In this document: positions 7,713-17,772 of the stretch, one piece after another | How the letters are laid out: every line of letters starts with the position of its first letter | How positions within the stretch are numbered: position 1 is the first letter of the stretch | Assembly (NCBI RefSeq): GCF_003627155.1 | Contig: NZ_CP032621.1 | Coordinates: 248,001-312,000, forward strand | Origin: Streptococcus gwangjuense | Lineage (GTDB): Bacteria; Bacillota; Bacilli; Lactobacillales; Streptococcaceae | Direction of reading: 5' to 3' | Length of the DNA: 64,000 nt | Program-made: the position numbers and the translations under genes | Notes under the pieces: generated by a model | What the model saw: only the letters and a program-made list of their open reading frames with translations | The model's database searches: none | What the model was told of the DNA's origin: nothing

Positions 7713-9962
7713 ATGTCAACTACAATCATCGGTTTCCCTCGTTTGGGCGAATTCCGCGAATTAAAATTTACAACTGAAAAATATTTTAGAAAAGAAATCT
7801 CAGAAGAAGAACTCCTTGCAGCCGCAAAAGACTTGCGTGCTAAACACTGGAACATTGTCAAAGAAAAAGGCATCACTGAAATTCCATCAAATGATTTTTC
7901 TCACTATGACAACTTCCTAGATGCTGCTTTCCTTTTCAACGTGGTACCTGCTTCAGTTCAAAACTTGGACTTGTCTGACCTTGAGCGCTACTTCGCTTTG
8001 GGTCGTGGTTACCAAGGAGAAAAAGGGGACGTTCGCGCGCTCCCAATGAAGAAATGGTTCAACACCAACTACCACTACATCGTTCCTAAATTTGAAAAAG
8101 ACACTCAAGTTAAACTTGCAGGTCACAAGATCTTCGATGAGTTCCAAGAAGCAAAAGAACTTGGTCTCAACACTCGTCCTGTTCTTGTAGGTCCATTCAC
8201 TTTCCTTCAATTGTCAGACTTTGAAGAAGGCGTGAAAGCAGAAGACTTCGTAGACAGCTTAGTTGCTGCTTACCAAGAAGTTTTTGCTAAATTGGCAGAA
8301 CTTGGTGCGACTCGTATCCAACTCGACGAAGCTGCTCTTGTAAAAGATTTGACAGCTGAAGAAAAAGCCCTCTTCTTGAACCTTTACAACAAACTCTTGG
8401 CTGACAAAAAAGGTCTTGAAGTCTTGCTTCAAACTTACTTCGGAGACGTTCGTGACGTTTACGCTGACCTTGTGACCTTGCCAGTAGATGCTATCGGTCT
8501 TGACTTCGTTGAAGGTAAGAAAACTCTTGAACTCGTTAAAGGTGGTTTCCCAGCTGACAAGACTCTTTATGCAGGTATTGTCAATGGTAAAAACATCTGG
8601 CGCAACAACTACGAAAAGAGCTTAGCTGTTCTTGAACAAATTCCAGCTGAAAACATTGTCTTGACAAGCTCATGCTCACTTCTTCATGTGCCATTTACAA
8701 CAGCTAATGAGGAATTTGAACCAGCTATCTTGAACCACTTTGCCTTTGCAGTTGAAAAATTGGATGAGATTCGTGACTTGGATGCTATCCGCAATGGTCA
8801 AGGTGAAGAAGCACTTGCTGCTAATAAAGAACTCTTTGCGACTGAACGTGTTGGTGAAAATGCTGAACTTCGTGCGCGTATCGCTGGCTTGACAGACGCT
8901 GACTACACTCGTTTGCCAGCCTTTGCAGAACGTGAAGCTATCCAAGAAGAAGCTTTCAAACTTCCAGCTCTTCCAACAACAACTATCGGTTCATTCCCTC
9001 AAACTAAGGAAGTTCGTGCGAAGCGTTTGGCTTACCGTAAAGGTGAATTGTCTCAAGAAGAGTACGATGCTTTCCTTGCTGAAACGATCGATGAATGGAT
9101 CAAATGGCAAGAAGATATCGACTTTGATGTCCTTGTTCACGGTGAATTTGAGCGTAATGACATGGTTGAGTACTTCGGTCAAAACTTGTCAGGCTACCTC
9201 TTCTCTAAAAATGGTTGGGTTCAATCATACGGTATGCGTGGGGTTAAACCACCAATCATCTGGGGTGATGTCACTCGTCTTAACCCTATCACTGTTAAAT
9301 GGTCTAGCTATGCACAAAGCCGTACAAACAAACCTGTTAAAGGTATGTTGACTGGACCTGTTACAATTCTTAACTGGTCATTCCCACGTGAAGACATCTC
9401 TATCAAGGATTCTACTCTTCAAATCGCCCTTGCTATCAAGGATGAAGTACTTGACCTTGAAGCTGCTGGTGTGAAAATCATCCAAATCGATGAGGCTGCT
9501 CTTCGTGAGAAATTGCCACTCCGTCGTAGCGACTGGTACGAAGACTACCTTGACTGGGCAATTCCTGCCTTCCGCTTGGTACACTCAACAGTAGCGCCAG
9601 ACACACAAATCCACACTCACATGTGTTACTCAGAATTTACAGATATCATCCCAGCTATCGACAACATGGATGCAGATGTTATTTCCTTTGAAGCTAGCCG
9701 TTCAAACCTTGAAATCTTGGACGAACTCAAAGCGAAAAACTTCCAAACAGAAGTGGGACCTGGGGTTTACGATATCCACTCACCTCGTGTGCCAAATGAA
9801 GGCGAAATCGACCACACAATCGAAGCTATCCTTGCTAAAGTGCCAAGCAAGAAAGTTTGGATCAACCCTGACTGTGGTTTGAAAACACGTGGTATTCCAG
9901 AAACAAAAGAAAGCTTGATCCGCCTTGTGGAAGCAGCGAAAGCTGCGCGTGAGAAATTGTAA
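7713..9962 (+). CDS. metE: Cobalamin-independent methionine synthase MetE
   Basis: The 749-residue enzyme transfers a methyl group from 5-methyltetrahydropteroyl-triglutamate to homocysteine, the last step of methionine synthesis. It starts [18 protein letters not shown] and has the zinc-site segments HTHMCYSEF and NPDCGLKTR plus [15 protein letters not shown] at the start of the second barrel. ATG 7713 follows GGAGGA by six bases; the open frame extends upstream to 7569 but that stretch is leader DNA carrying the MetR box and a hairpin. metF follows 102 bases later and supplies its methyl donor, so the two form one unit. Codon use is strongly biased to preferred codons, which suggests high expression. 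Confidence 0.98.
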   Translation: MSTTIIGFPRLGEFRELKFTTEKYFRKEISEEELLAAAKDLRAKHWNIVKEKGITEIPSNDFSHYDNFLDAAFLFNVVPASVQNLDLSDLERYFALGRGYQGEKGDVRALPMKKWFNTNYHYIVPKFEKDTQVKLAGHKIFDEFQEAKELGLNTRPVLVGPFTFLQLSDFEEGVKAEDFVDSLVAAYQEVFAKLAELGATRIQLDEAALVKDLTAEEKALFLNLYNKLLADKKGLEVLLQTYFGDVRDVYADLVTLPVDAIGLDFVEGKKTLELVKGGFPADKTLYAGIVNGKNIWRNNYEKSLAVLEQIPAENIVLTSSCSLLHVPFTTANEEFEPAILNHFAFAVEKLDEIRDLDAIRNGQGEEALAANKELFATERVGENAELRARIAGLTDADYTRLPAFAEREAIQEEAFKLPALPTTTIGSFPQTKEVRAKRLAYRKGELSQEEYDAFLAETIDEWIKWQEDIDFDVLVHGEFERNDMVEYFGQNLSGYLFSKNGWVQSYGMRGVKPPIIWGDVTRLNPITVKWSSYAQSRTNKPVKGMLTGPVTILNWSFPREDISIKDSTLQIALAIKDEVLDLEAAGVKIIQIDEAALREKLPLRRSDWYEDYLDWAIPAFRLVHSTVAPDTQIHTHMCYSEFTDIIPAIDNMDADVISFEASRSNLEILDELKAKNFQTEVGPGVYDIHSPRVPNEGEIDHTIEAILAKVPSKKVWINPDCGLKTRGIPETKESLIRLVEAAKAAREKL

Positions 9963-10064
9963 GATAGGATTTCTCAAGAAGCGCTGTTTGGTCAATCTGC
10001 CTGTTTCACTTAGATTCTAGGAATCCAGCTAACGAAAAAAATCAACTAGAAAAGGATAATGACT

Positions 10065-10931
10065 ATGTCACGCCAAACACCGTCACTCTCATTTGAAGTG
10101 TTCCCTCCCAACCCAGCCGTGGGTAATGATAACATTATTTCTGCTCTTCAAGATATGCAGGAGTTGGCTCCTCACTTTATCAGTGTAACTGCCAGCAATA
10201 ATAAATTTAATATCAAGGAAACGACGGTTCGTTTGGCCGACTTTATCCAAAATGACTTGGCGATTCCGACTATTGCTCACTTGCCAGCCATCTATTTGAC
10301 TAAGGACAAGGTTGCTGAAACCATTGCCGACTTAGACAAGGTTGGGGTGCAGAAAATCTTGGCTCTTCGTGGGGATATTATTCCAGATGTGGAGCCGCAA
10401 AAAGATTTTCGCTACGCAACGGACTTGATTGAGTTCATCAAGGAGCAAGCCCCTCACTTTGATATTGTCGGAGCTTGTTATCCAGAAGGTCATCCAGATT
10501 CACCAAATCAGATTTCAGATATTCAAAATCTTAAGAAGAAAGTGGATGCAGGCTGCTCGAGCCTTGTAACTCAACTTTTCTTTGACAATGAGCGCTTCTA
10601 TGATTTCCAAGACAAGTGCATCTTGGCTGGGATTGATGTTCCCATTCATGCAGGGATTATGCCAATTCTGAATCGAAATCAGGCTCTCCGCCTCTTGAAG
10701 ACTTGTGAGAATATCCATCTTCCACGCAAATTTAAAGCCATCTTAGACAAGTATGAGCATGACCCTGAGTCGCTCAGAGCAGCAGGACTTGCCTATGCAG
10801 TGGACCAAATCGTGGACTTGGTAACTCAGGATGTTGCAGGTGTGCATCTCTACACCATGAACAATGCAGAAACAGCAAAATACATCCACCAAGCAACCCA
10901 TGCCTTGTTTAATCATCAGTCTCTAGGATAA
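10065..10931 (+). CDS. metF: 5,10-methylenetetrahydrofolate reductase MetF
   Basis: The 288-residue flavoprotein reduces methylene-tetrahydrofolate to methyl-tetrahydrofolate, the donor used by MetE just upstream. It has SFEVFPPNP at the N-terminus, ISVTASNNK, LALRGD and ACYPEGHPD, all typical MetF barrel motifs. Two ATGs compete: 10059 lies only two bases after AAAGGA, while 10065 has eight-base spacing and matches the usual MSRQTPSLSFE start, so I choose 10065. A terminator at 10941-10977 closes the metEF unit. Confidence 0.95.
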   Translation: MSRQTPSLSFEVFPPNPAVGNDNIISALQDMQELAPHFISVTASNNKFNIKETTVRLADFIQNDLAIPTIAHLPAIYLTKDKVAETIADLDKVGVQKILALRGDIIPDVEPQKDFRYATDLIEFIKEQAPHFDIVGACYPEGHPDSPNQISDIQNLKKKVDAGCSSLVTQLFFDNERFYDFQDKCILAGIDVPIHAGIMPILNRNQALRLLKTCENIHLPRKFKAILDKYEHDPESLRAAGLAYAVDQIVDLVTQDVAGVHLYTMNNAETAKYIHQATHALFNHQSLG

Positions 10932-10940
10932 TAAAAAGCA

Positions 10941-10977
10941 AACCATTCTTCTCAGGTGAGGGGAGTGGTTCCTTTTT
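10941..10977 (+). terminator. Rho-independent terminator after metF
   Basis: AACCATTCTTCTC (10941-10953) pairs with GAGGGGAGTGGTT (10958-10970) using several G-U pairs, then CCTTTTT. Confidence 0.7.
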
Positions 10978-11001
10978 AATGGTAAAGGCCGCACTTTTTA
11001 A

Positions 11002-11464
11002 GAAAAATATGATAAAATAGACTCTGTACGTACTTGATACAAAGATGAGGGTATTAAAATTTTAAAGGCTTTTCAAATGTGGTTGGAGCGACACGAGCGA
11101 GTCAAATCGATGTTATATGAGGAAAGAGTTAGTAAAGCGTTTAGCTAATCGCCTGATAGCGATTAGCGTGAAAGGTTCAGATGCTTTAGTATCAAACCTT
11201 TCTAATGATTTGTATCTTGAGTAATTGAACACGGGCTAAATCCCTAGTGAAAAAGATAGATTTCCTGGTGTGCATGGTACACTGCGTCAATCGAATGCTA
11301 TCTTGAGTAATCGAACCCGGCCGAAAAGCTGTGTAAAAAAGATAAACTGTCTTGTCTTCATCGAAGACTTCGTCAGTTTCCTATTTTACTTTGCTTTTGA
11401 CGCCCTTTGTATCCTGATCTTTGTAGGCAAGGCGTATAATTTCATCAATCCAAAGGGGATTAAA
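11002..11464 (+). promoter_or_regulatory. Long structured leader upstream of pnp
   Basis: An extended -10 (TGATAAAAT, 11010-11018) starts a ~440-base leader with no credible long gene. GATACAAA (11036-11043) is complementary to TTTGTATC (11209-11216), closing a ~180-base domain that contains a perfect 9-bp hairpin (11144-11152 with 11159-11167) and an 8-bp one (11170-11177 with 11195-11202). Downstream, TATCTTGAGTAATYGAACMCGG occurs twice with 20 of 22 bases identical (starts 11213 and 11299). A short frame (KILKAFQMWLERHERV...KAFS) overlaps the first hairpin. PNPase is autoregulated through its leader in other bacteria; here the role is inferred. Confidence 0.5.
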
Positions 11465-13678
11465 ATGACAAAACAAGTGTTTCAAACGACTTTTGCGGGT
11501 CGTGAGTTAATTGTAGAGACTGGTCAGGTTGCTAAGCAAGCAAATGGCGCAGTTGTCGTGCGTTACGGTGAGTCAACTGTCTTGACTGCGGCCGTGATGT
11601 CTAAGAAGATGGCAACTGGGGATTTCTTCCCACTTCAAGTCAACTACGAAGAAAAAATGTATGCAGCTGGGAAGTTTCCTGGTGGCTTTATGAAACGTGA
11701 AGGACGTCCTTCAACGGATGCGACTTTGACAGCGCGTTTGATTGATCGTCCAATCCGTCCTATGTTTGCGGAAGGTTTCCGTAACGAAGTCCAAGTCATC
11801 AACACAGTACTTTCTTATGATGAAAATGCTTCTGCACCAATGGCTGCTATGTTTGGTTCATCCTTAGCACTTTCCATTTCAGATATTCCATTTGACGGTC
11901 CAATCGCTGGTGTACAGGTGGGCTATGTAGATGGTCAAATCATCATCAATCCAAGTCAAGAACAAGCAGAGCAATCTCTCCTTGAATTGACAGTAGCTGG
12001 TACCAAGCACGCCATCAACATGGTAGAATCTGGTGCTAAAGAATTGTCAGAAGAAATCATGTTGGAAGCCCTTCTTAAAGGGCACGAAGCAGTCAAAGAA
12101 TTGATTGCCTTCCAAGAAGAAATCGTTGCTGCTGTCGGTAAGGAAAAGGCTGAAGTAGAATTACTTCATGTAGACGCTGACTTGCAGGCTGAAATCATCG
12201 CAGCCTACAACAGCGACCTCCAAAAAGCGGTCCAAGTAGAAGAAAAATTGGCTCGTGAAGCTGCAACTCAAGCAGTTAAGGACCAAGTAACTGCTGTTTA
12301 TGAAGAAAAATATGCGGACCACGAAGAATTTGACCGTATCATGCGTGATGTGGCTGAAATCTTGGAACAAATGGAGCACGCTGAAGTGCGCCGTTTGATT
12401 ACAGAAGATAAGGTTCGTCCTGACGGCCGTAAGGTCGATGAAATCCGTCCTTTGGATGCGGTTGTTGACTTCCTTCCTCGTGTGCACGGTTCTGGTCTCT
12501 TCACTCGTGGGCAAACTCAAGCCCTTTCAGTCTTGACCTTGGCTCCGATGGGTGAAACTCAAATCATTGATGGTTTGGATCCAGAGTACAAGAAACGCTT
12601 TATGCACCACTATAACTTCCCACAATACTCTGTAGGGGAAACGGGTCGTTACGGTGCGCCAGGTCGTCGTGAAATTGGTCACGGTGCTCTCGGTGAGCGT
12701 GCCCTTGCTCAAGTCTTGCCAAGTTTGGAAGAATTCCCATATGCTATTCGTCTAGTAGCAGAAGTTTTAGAATCAAATGGTTCTTCATCTCAAGCTTCTA
12801 TCTGTGCGGGAACGCTTGCCCTTATGGCTGGTGGTGTGCCAATCAAGGCGCCAGTAGCTGGTATTGCTATGGGTCTGATTTCAGATGGAAACAACTATAC
12901 AGTCTTGACAGATATCCAAGGTTTGGAAGACCACTTTGGAGATATGGACTTCAAGGTTGCAGGAACTCGTGACGGGATTACAGCCCTTCAAATGGATATC
13001 AAGATCCAAGGGATTACTGCAGAAATCTTGACTGAGGCTCTTGCCCAAGCCAAGAAAGCCCGTTTTGAAATCCTTGATGTGATTGAAGCAACCATTCCAG
13101 AAGTTCGTCCAGAATTGGCTCCAACTGCTCCGAAAATTGATACGATCAAGATTGATGTGGACAAGATCAAGATTGTCATCGGTAAGGGTGGAGAAACCAT
13201 CGACAAGATTATCGCTGAAACAGGCGTTAAGATTGATATCGACGAAGAAGGAAATGTGTCTATCTACTCTAGCGACCAAGATGCTATTAACCGTGCTAAA
13301 GAAATTATTGCTGGTTTGGTCCGTGAAGCTAAGGTGGACGAAGTTTACCGTGCTAAAGTCGTTCGTATCGAGAAATTTGGTGCCTTTGTTAACCTCTTTG
13401 ATAAGACAGATGCCCTTGTTCATATCTCTGAGATGGCTTGGACGCGTACCAATAATGTCGAAGACTTGGTAGCAATCGGGGATGAAGTTGATGTTAAGGT
13501 TATCAAGATTGATGAAAAAGGACGTGTGGATGCTTCTATGAAAGCTCTTCTTCCTCGACCTCCAAAACCTGAACGTGATGAAAAAGGTGAAAAATCAGAG
13601 CGTCCTCACCGCCCACGTCATCATAAGGATCACAAACCTAAGAAAGAATTTACAGAAACACCAAAAGATTCAGAATAA
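11465..13678 (+). CDS. pnp: Polyribonucleotide nucleotidyltransferase (PNPase)
   Basis: The 737-residue enzyme degrades RNA 3' to 5' by phosphorolysis. Domains in order: RNase PH-like 1 ([20 protein letters not shown] onward), a helical linker, RNase PH-like 2 ([15 protein letters not shown]), a KH domain ([15 protein letters not shown], ~560) and an S1 domain ([19 protein letters not shown], ~620). The end is a charged tail rich in Arg, His and Lys, variable between streptococci. AAGGGGAT precedes ATG 11465; the frame is open to 11270 but that stretch is the leader. cysE follows after 15 bases in the same transcription direction, so the two are cotranscribed. Confidence 0.98.
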   Translation: MTKQVFQTTFAGRELIVETGQVAKQANGAVVVRYGESTVLTAAVMSKKMATGDFFPLQVNYEEKMYAAGKFPGGFMKREGRPSTDATLTARLIDRPIRPMFAEGFRNEVQVINTVLSYDENASAPMAAMFGSSLALSISDIPFDGPIAGVQVGYVDGQIIINPSQEQAEQSLLELTVAGTKHAINMVESGAKELSEEIMLEALLKGHEAVKELIAFQEEIVAAVGKEKAEVELLHVDADLQAEIIAAYNSDLQKAVQVEEKLAREAATQAVKDQVTAVYEEKYADHEEFDRIMRDVAEILEQMEHAEVRRLITEDKVRPDGRKVDEIRPLDAVVDFLPRVHGSGLFTRGQTQALSVLTLAPMGETQIIDGLDPEYKKRFMHHYNFPQYSVGETGRYGAPGRREIGHGALGERALAQVLPSLEEFPYAIRLVAEVLESNGSSSQASICAGTLALMAGGVPIKAPVAGIAMGLISDGNNYTVLTDIQGLEDHFGDMDFKVAGTRDGITALQMDIKIQGITAEILTEALAQAKKARFEILDVIEATIPEVRPELAPTAPKIDTIKIDVDKIKIVIGKGGETIDKIIAETGVKIDIDEEGNVSIYSSDQDAINRAKEIIAGLVREAKVDEVYRAKVVRIEKFGAFVNLFDKTDALVHISEMAWTRTNNVEDLVAIGDEVDVKVIKIDEKGRVDASMKALLPRPPKPERDEKGEKSERPHRPRHHKDHKPKKEFTETPKDSE

Positions 13679-13693
13679 GAAAAGGAGAAATGT

Positions 13694-14311
13694 ATGGGAT
13701 GGTGGCGCGAAACCATTGATATCGTAAAAGAAAATGATCCAGCGGCCCGCACCACTTTGGAGGTTTTGCTGACTTATCCAGGTGTCAAGGCCTTGGCGGC
13801 CCACCGTCTCTCCCATTTTCTCTGGAAGCATGGCTTCAAACTCATGTCTCGTATGCACAGTCAATTTTGGCGTTTTTGGACGCAGATTGAGATTCATCCA
13901 GGTGCCCAGATTGATTCAGGTGTCTTTATCGACCACGGTTCAGGCTTGGTGATTGGAGAGACAGCGATTGTTGAAAAGGGTGTTCTCCTTTATCATGGGG
14001 TGACTCTCGGTGGGACTGGTAAGGATGTTGGCAAACGCCATCCGACTGTTCGTAAAGGAGCTCTCATATCAGCCCATGCCCAAGTTATCGGGCCGGTGGA
14101 AATCGGTGAAAATGCCAAGGTCGGTGCTGCAGCAGTTGTCGTGGCAGATGTACCTAGTGATGTGACAGTTGTCGGTATTCCGGCTAAGATTGTCCGTGTA
14201 CATGGTAAAAAAGACGAGCCGGTCATTCACGAAGTTGAAGAAAAACGAGAGTACTATGTCAATAAACTCGAGCAGGCTAAAGAAGCCAGTCACAGATCGT
14301 CTGGTTTGTAA
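13694..14311 (+). CDS. cysE: Serine O-acetyltransferase CysE
   Basis: A 205-residue left-handed beta-helix acyltransferase that makes O-acetylserine from serine and acetyl-CoA, the first step of cysteine synthesis. The N-terminal helical part contains DPAARTTLEVLLTYPG and KALAAHRLSHFLW; the hexapeptide part contains HPGAQIDSGVFIDHG and VTLGGTGKDVGKRHPTV with the catalytic His-Asp pair. AAAGGAG precedes ATG 13694 and the gap after pnp is only 15 bases. Cysteinyl-tRNA synthetase lies 1.7 kb downstream, so cysteine genes are clustered here. Length is normal. Confidence 0.96.
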   Translation: MGWWRETIDIVKENDPAARTTLEVLLTYPGVKALAAHRLSHFLWKHGFKLMSRMHSQFWRFWTQIEIHPGAQIDSGVFIDHGSGLVIGETAIVEKGVLLYHGVTLGGTGKDVGKRHPTVRKGALISAHAQVIGPVEIGENAKVGAAAVVVADVPSDVTVVGIPAKIVRVHGKKDEPVIHEVEEKREYYVNKLEQAKEASHRSSGL

Positions 14312-14322
14312 AGGTTACCTAT

Positions 14323-15207
14323 ATGATTCAAGCAAGAAACAAGTTAAGCCAAAAGGAGTTATCTGAGGCAAAAAAATTAATTAACTGTTGCCAAGCCTAT
14401 GATGGAACTTATCGTGATCCCTATCTCTCTAACATGCTTAATTTTGACCCAAACATGCCCGCCTTTTTCCTTTATTATGAAAAAGGCGAACTTGTTGGTT
14501 TATTAACTGTCTATGCAGATGACCAAGATGTGGAAGTGACGATGCTGGTTCATCCAGATTATCGCCGTCAGGGGATTGCGCGTGCATTGTTTACTAGTTT
14601 TGAGAAAGAAACGGCTTCTTTCCCTATTCGTTCAGTTACTTTTCAGACAGAACGTATTTTTCTAGACCGCCATCCTAATTTTGTTAGCAACTGGGGATTG
14701 GTCGAGGACGAGGATACAGAAACTTGGTTGGGTAAGGATAGAAGACCTTATCCGTTAGCAAAGCTTTCTAATCTTGAAGTTTTGTTAGCAGATAGTTCAT
14801 ATCAGGAGCAAATTAGTCAGTTAAAATTTCAGGCATTCTCAGAGGAACATGAGTCTAGAGAGATTGTGGATAGATATGTCGCTGAAGCTCTGAAGGATCC
14901 AGAAAGTCGCTTATATATTTTGTTAAAAGACGGTCAGGTTATTGGAACTTGCACGGTTGATTTATCGAGCAATACGAATTATTTCTACGGTTTAGCAATA
15001 TCTGAACCTGAACGTGGGAAAGGATATGGAAGCTACTTAGCAAAATCCCTTGTCAACCAACTGATTGAGCAAAATGATAAGGAGTTCTAAATTGCAGTGG
15101 AAGATAGCAATGTAGTTGCCAAACGTTTGTATGAAAAAATTGGCTTTGTCAAACAGACTCAGGTGGTTTATCTGAATGAGAAAGGAGCAAGGGATTCCGA
15201 AGTGTAG
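14323..15207 (+). pseudogene. Two-domain GNAT acetyltransferase interrupted by an in-frame stop
   Basis: The frame from ATG 14323 encodes two tandem GNAT domains: the first with VHPDYRRQGIARALF, the second with LAISEPERGKGYGSYLAKSL as acetyl-CoA-binding motifs. It stops at TAA 15088-15090 after KEF, yet the same frame continues without interruption to TAG 15205-15207 with IAVEDSNVVAKRLYEKIGF, the conserved last strand of GNAT domains. A single CAA-to-TAA change explains this. The product from 14323 to 15090 (255 residues) would lack the end of the second domain. It could still be active through the first domain, so the defect may be partial. It follows cysE by 11 bases. Substrate unknown. Confidence 0.8.
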
Positions 15208-15507
15208 AGAGATTCGGACTGAAATTCAATTGAACTCTTAGTGATTTACTAATTGTTCTTGGATTTTAGTTTTCTTGACTATTACTTTATGATTAAAATC
15301 TAAGACACCTTGAGCCGTAAGTAGACAGGAGAGGCGCTTGAATGTTTAAGAATGAACCGTTCTGTTGCAGATTGGAATTGCTGTTGTCTGGCTTATTTTT
15401 CTTGTCCAGCAAGGATTTTGCTGAATACTTTGATTAGCTTAGGTCTAATCATCTGGAGCTATCCCGCTAAGTGAAGGCGAAGTAGAACTAGAAAGGAAAC
15501 TACAAGA
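15208..15507 (+). other. 300-base gap with coding relics, no intact gene
   Basis: No open gene is seen. A short hydrophobic stretch (IGIAVVWLIFLVQQGF, ~15370-15417) continues in a shifted frame as LNTLISLGLIIWSY, and SEGEVELERKLQEWQ runs into the start of the next gene in another frame. This looks like the remains of a small membrane protein. The next gene has GAAAGGA before its ATG. Confidence 0.4.
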
Positions 15508-16029
15508 ATGGCAGTATATTTTTACGGCTGTATCACCATGGATGGCTACTTGGCAGACAGCCAGCACAGGATAGACTGGCTGCATCAGCTTGGTTCTGTA
15601 GAGGATACAGGCTATGATGACTTTTACAGGCAAATGGATATCACCATCATGGGCAAGCGGACCTTTGAGGAAATCCAAGATTTGCAAGATGTAGAAAGTT
15701 TTTATCAAGCTACGGAAAACTATGTCTTTACGCATGATAGAAACCTGCCTGTCAGCAATTACCAGCCAGTAGCTGGGGATGTGGTGGACTTTGTTCACCA
15801 AATTGACAAAGGCAAAAATGTCTTTGTGATTGGTGGTAATTCCTTAGTAGGACCGCTCTTGGATGCGGATCTTTTCGACCACCTCATTGTTCAGATAGCG
15901 CCCCTTATCCTAGGAAAGGGGGTTCCCTTCTTTACCCAAGAGGAAGGGCAGCGCTTTTACCAACTGGATAGCCTCAGACAATTTGGTCCTTTTGCAGAGC
16001 TGGTTTTCAGCCGAAAAAGTCAGAAATAG
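15508..16029 (+). CDS. RibD C-terminal/dihydrofolate reductase-like oxidoreductase (YyaP-like)
   Basis: A 173-residue protein of the RibD_C/DHFR-like fold: VYFYGCITMDGYLA at the start, ITIMGKRTFEEI, VFVIGGNSLVGPLLDADL in the middle and HLIVQIAPLILGKGVPFF near the end. These match the small stand-alone members close to YyaP/YwjB, presumed NADPH-dependent reductases. It lacks the deaminase half of RibD and is not the folate-pathway DHFR. AGAAAGGAAAC precedes ATG 15508. It sits 17 bases before cysS and may be cotranscribed. Substrate unknown. Confidence 0.8.
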   Translation: MAVYFYGCITMDGYLADSQHRIDWLHQLGSVEDTGYDDFYRQMDITIMGKRTFEEIQDLQDVESFYQATENYVFTHDRNLPVSNYQPVAGDVVDFVHQIDKGKNVFVIGGNSLVGPLLDADLFDHLIVQIAPLILGKGVPFFTQEEGQRFYQLDSLRQFGPFAELVFSRKSQK

Positions 16030-16046
16030 AGAAGGGAGTGGACCGC

Positions 16047-17390
16047 ATGATTAAAATTTACGATACCATGTCTCGTGATTTGCGAGAGTTTGTCCCGATT
16101 GAGGACGGCAAAGTCAAGATGTATGTTTGTGGGCCAACCGTGTATAACTATATCCACGTGGGGAATGCCCGTTCGACGGTAGCTTTTGATACCATTCGTC
16201 GATATTTTGAGTACCGTGGGTATGAGGTTGCCTATATTTCCAATTTTACGGATGTGGATGATAAGATTATCAACCGTGCCAAGGAAGAAGGCATTACGCC
16301 ACAGGAGGTTGCGGACAAGTACATCGTTGCCTTTCGTGAGGATGTGACGGCCTTGGGCGTCAAACCTGCGACTCGCCATCCGCGTGTAGTGGAGTTTATG
16401 ATTGACATCATCCGTTTTGTGGAAGACTTGATTGAAAAAGGTTTTGCCTATGAGAGCCAAGGAGATGTTTACTTCCGTGTGGAAAAATCCCACAACTATG
16501 CTAAATTAGCAAATAAAACCTTGGAAGATTTGGAACTAGGTGCTTCAGGTCGTACCGATGAAGAAACGGCACGTAAGGAAAATCCTGTAGACTTTGCCCT
16601 CTGGAAAGCTGCCAAATCAGGCGAGATTTCTTGGGACAGTCCTTGGGGACCTGGTCGTCCGGGCTGGCACATCGAGTGTTCAGTCATGTCGACAGAGATT
16701 TTGGGCGACACCATTGATATTCACGGTGGTGGAGCCGACCTAGAGTTTCCTCATCATACCAATGAAATTGCCCAGTCAGAAGCCAAAACTGGCAAGACCT
16801 TTGCCAACTATTGGATGCATAATGGCTTTGTCAATATTGATAATGTCAAGATGTCCAAATCCTTGGGTAACTTTATCACAGTGCACGATGCCCTTAAAAC
16901 TCTTGATGGGCAAGTGCTTCGTTTCTTCTTTGCGACTCAGCATTACCGCAAGCCTATCAACTTTACGGAAAAGGCAGTGCGAGACGCTGAGACCAATCTC
17001 AAGTATTTGAAGAACACTTATGAGCAACCATTTACAGGAAATGTGGACGCCCAAGAGTTACAAGCCTTTAAAGATAAGTTTGTAGCAGCTATGGATGAAG
17101 ATTTTAACGCTGCCAACGGTATCACAGTTGTTTTTGAAATGGCCAAATGGATCAATTCTGGCAACTATGATGCAAGTGTCAAGCAAGCTTTTGCGGATAT
17201 GTTGGAAGTCTTTGGAATTGTCTTTATTGAGGAAGTTTTGGACGTTGAGATTGAAGACTTGATCCAAAAACGCCAAGAAGCGCGTGCCAGTCGTGATTTT
17301 GCGACAGCGGACCAGATCCGTGACCAATTGGCTGCTCAAGGGATTAAGCTCCTTGACACCAAAGATGGAGTGAGGTGGACACGTGATTGA
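16047..17390 (+). CDS. cysS: Cysteinyl-tRNA synthetase
   Basis: The 447-residue class I synthetase charges tRNA-Cys. It has VCGPTVYNYIHVGNARS, containing the zinc cysteine and the HIGH-like motif HVGN, then the zinc ligands in WHIECSVM and HHTNEIAQSE, and the KMSKSLGN loop. The C-terminal helical anticodon-binding part ends with IRDQLAAQGIKLLDT. I choose ATG 16047 (after GAAGGGAGTGG) because the family begins MIKIYDTMS; GTG 16038 is less likely. The last eight bases overlap the mrnC start, so translation is coupled. Confidence 0.98.
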   Translation: MIKIYDTMSRDLREFVPIEDGKVKMYVCGPTVYNYIHVGNARSTVAFDTIRRYFEYRGYEVAYISNFTDVDDKIINRAKEEGITPQEVADKYIVAFREDVTALGVKPATRHPRVVEFMIDIIRFVEDLIEKGFAYESQGDVYFRVEKSHNYAKLANKTLEDLELGASGRTDEETARKENPVDFALWKAAKSGEISWDSPWGPGRPGWHIECSVMSTEILGDTIDIHGGGADLEFPHHTNEIAQSEAKTGKTFANYWMHNGFVNIDNVKMSKSLGNFITVHDALKTLDGQVLRFFFATQHYRKPINFTEKAVRDAETNLKYLKNTYEQPFTGNVDAQELQAFKDKFVAAMDEDFNAANGITVVFEMAKWINSGNYDASVKQAFADMLEVFGIVFIEEVLDVEIEDLIQKRQEARASRDFATADQIRDQLAAQGIKLLDTKDGVRWTRD

Positions 17391-17769
17391 TGTCAATCTC
17401 ATTAACGGAATTGCGTTAGCTTTTGAGGGGGACGCGGTGTATTCCATGTATATTCGCCGTCACCTCATCCTCAAAGGCATGACAAAGCCCAATAAACTCC
17501 ACCAAGAGGCCACCAAGTATGTCTCAGCCAAGGCTCAGGCTCGCCTGATTTCCCTCATGTTAGAAGAGCAAGTCCTGACGGAAAAAGAAGAAGAAATCTA
17601 CAAACGTGGCCGCAATACCAATAGCCACACCAAGGCCAAAAATGCTGATGTGGTGACTTACCGTATGTCCACAGGTTTTGAAGCCGTCATGGGTTATCTC
17701 CATATGACTGAAAATCTGGAACGTCTTGAGAGCTTGATTTCATGGTGTATCCAAAAAGTGGAGGGCTAG
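17383..17769 (+). CDS. mrnC: Mini-ribonuclease III
   Basis: A 128-residue RNase III-type catalytic domain without the dsRNA-binding domain. It starts at GTG 17383, overlapping cysS by eight bases. ALAFEGDAVYSMYIRRHLI near the N-terminus carries the catalytic acidic residues. In Bacillus, Mini-III matures 23S rRNA ends. The cysS-mrnC order is conserved in Firmicutes, where an rRNA methyltransferase gene often follows; here a PucR-type regulator follows after three bases. Confidence 0.95.
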   Translation: MIDVNLINGIALAFEGDAVYSMYIRRHLILKGMTKPNKLHQEATKYVSAKAQARLISLMLEEQVLTEKEEEIYKRGRNTNSHTKAKNADVVTYRMSTGFEAVMGYLHMTENLERLESLISWCIQKVEG

Positions 17770-17772
17770 GGT

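Noticed and set aside
11270..11464. N-terminal extension of PNPase by 65 residues
   Set aside because: The extension is not like any PNPase start and lies in a structured leader; ATG 11465 has a good ribosome site.
12881..13423. Minus-strand ORF of 180 residues inside pnp
   Set aside because: Antisense shadow of the KH and S1 regions.
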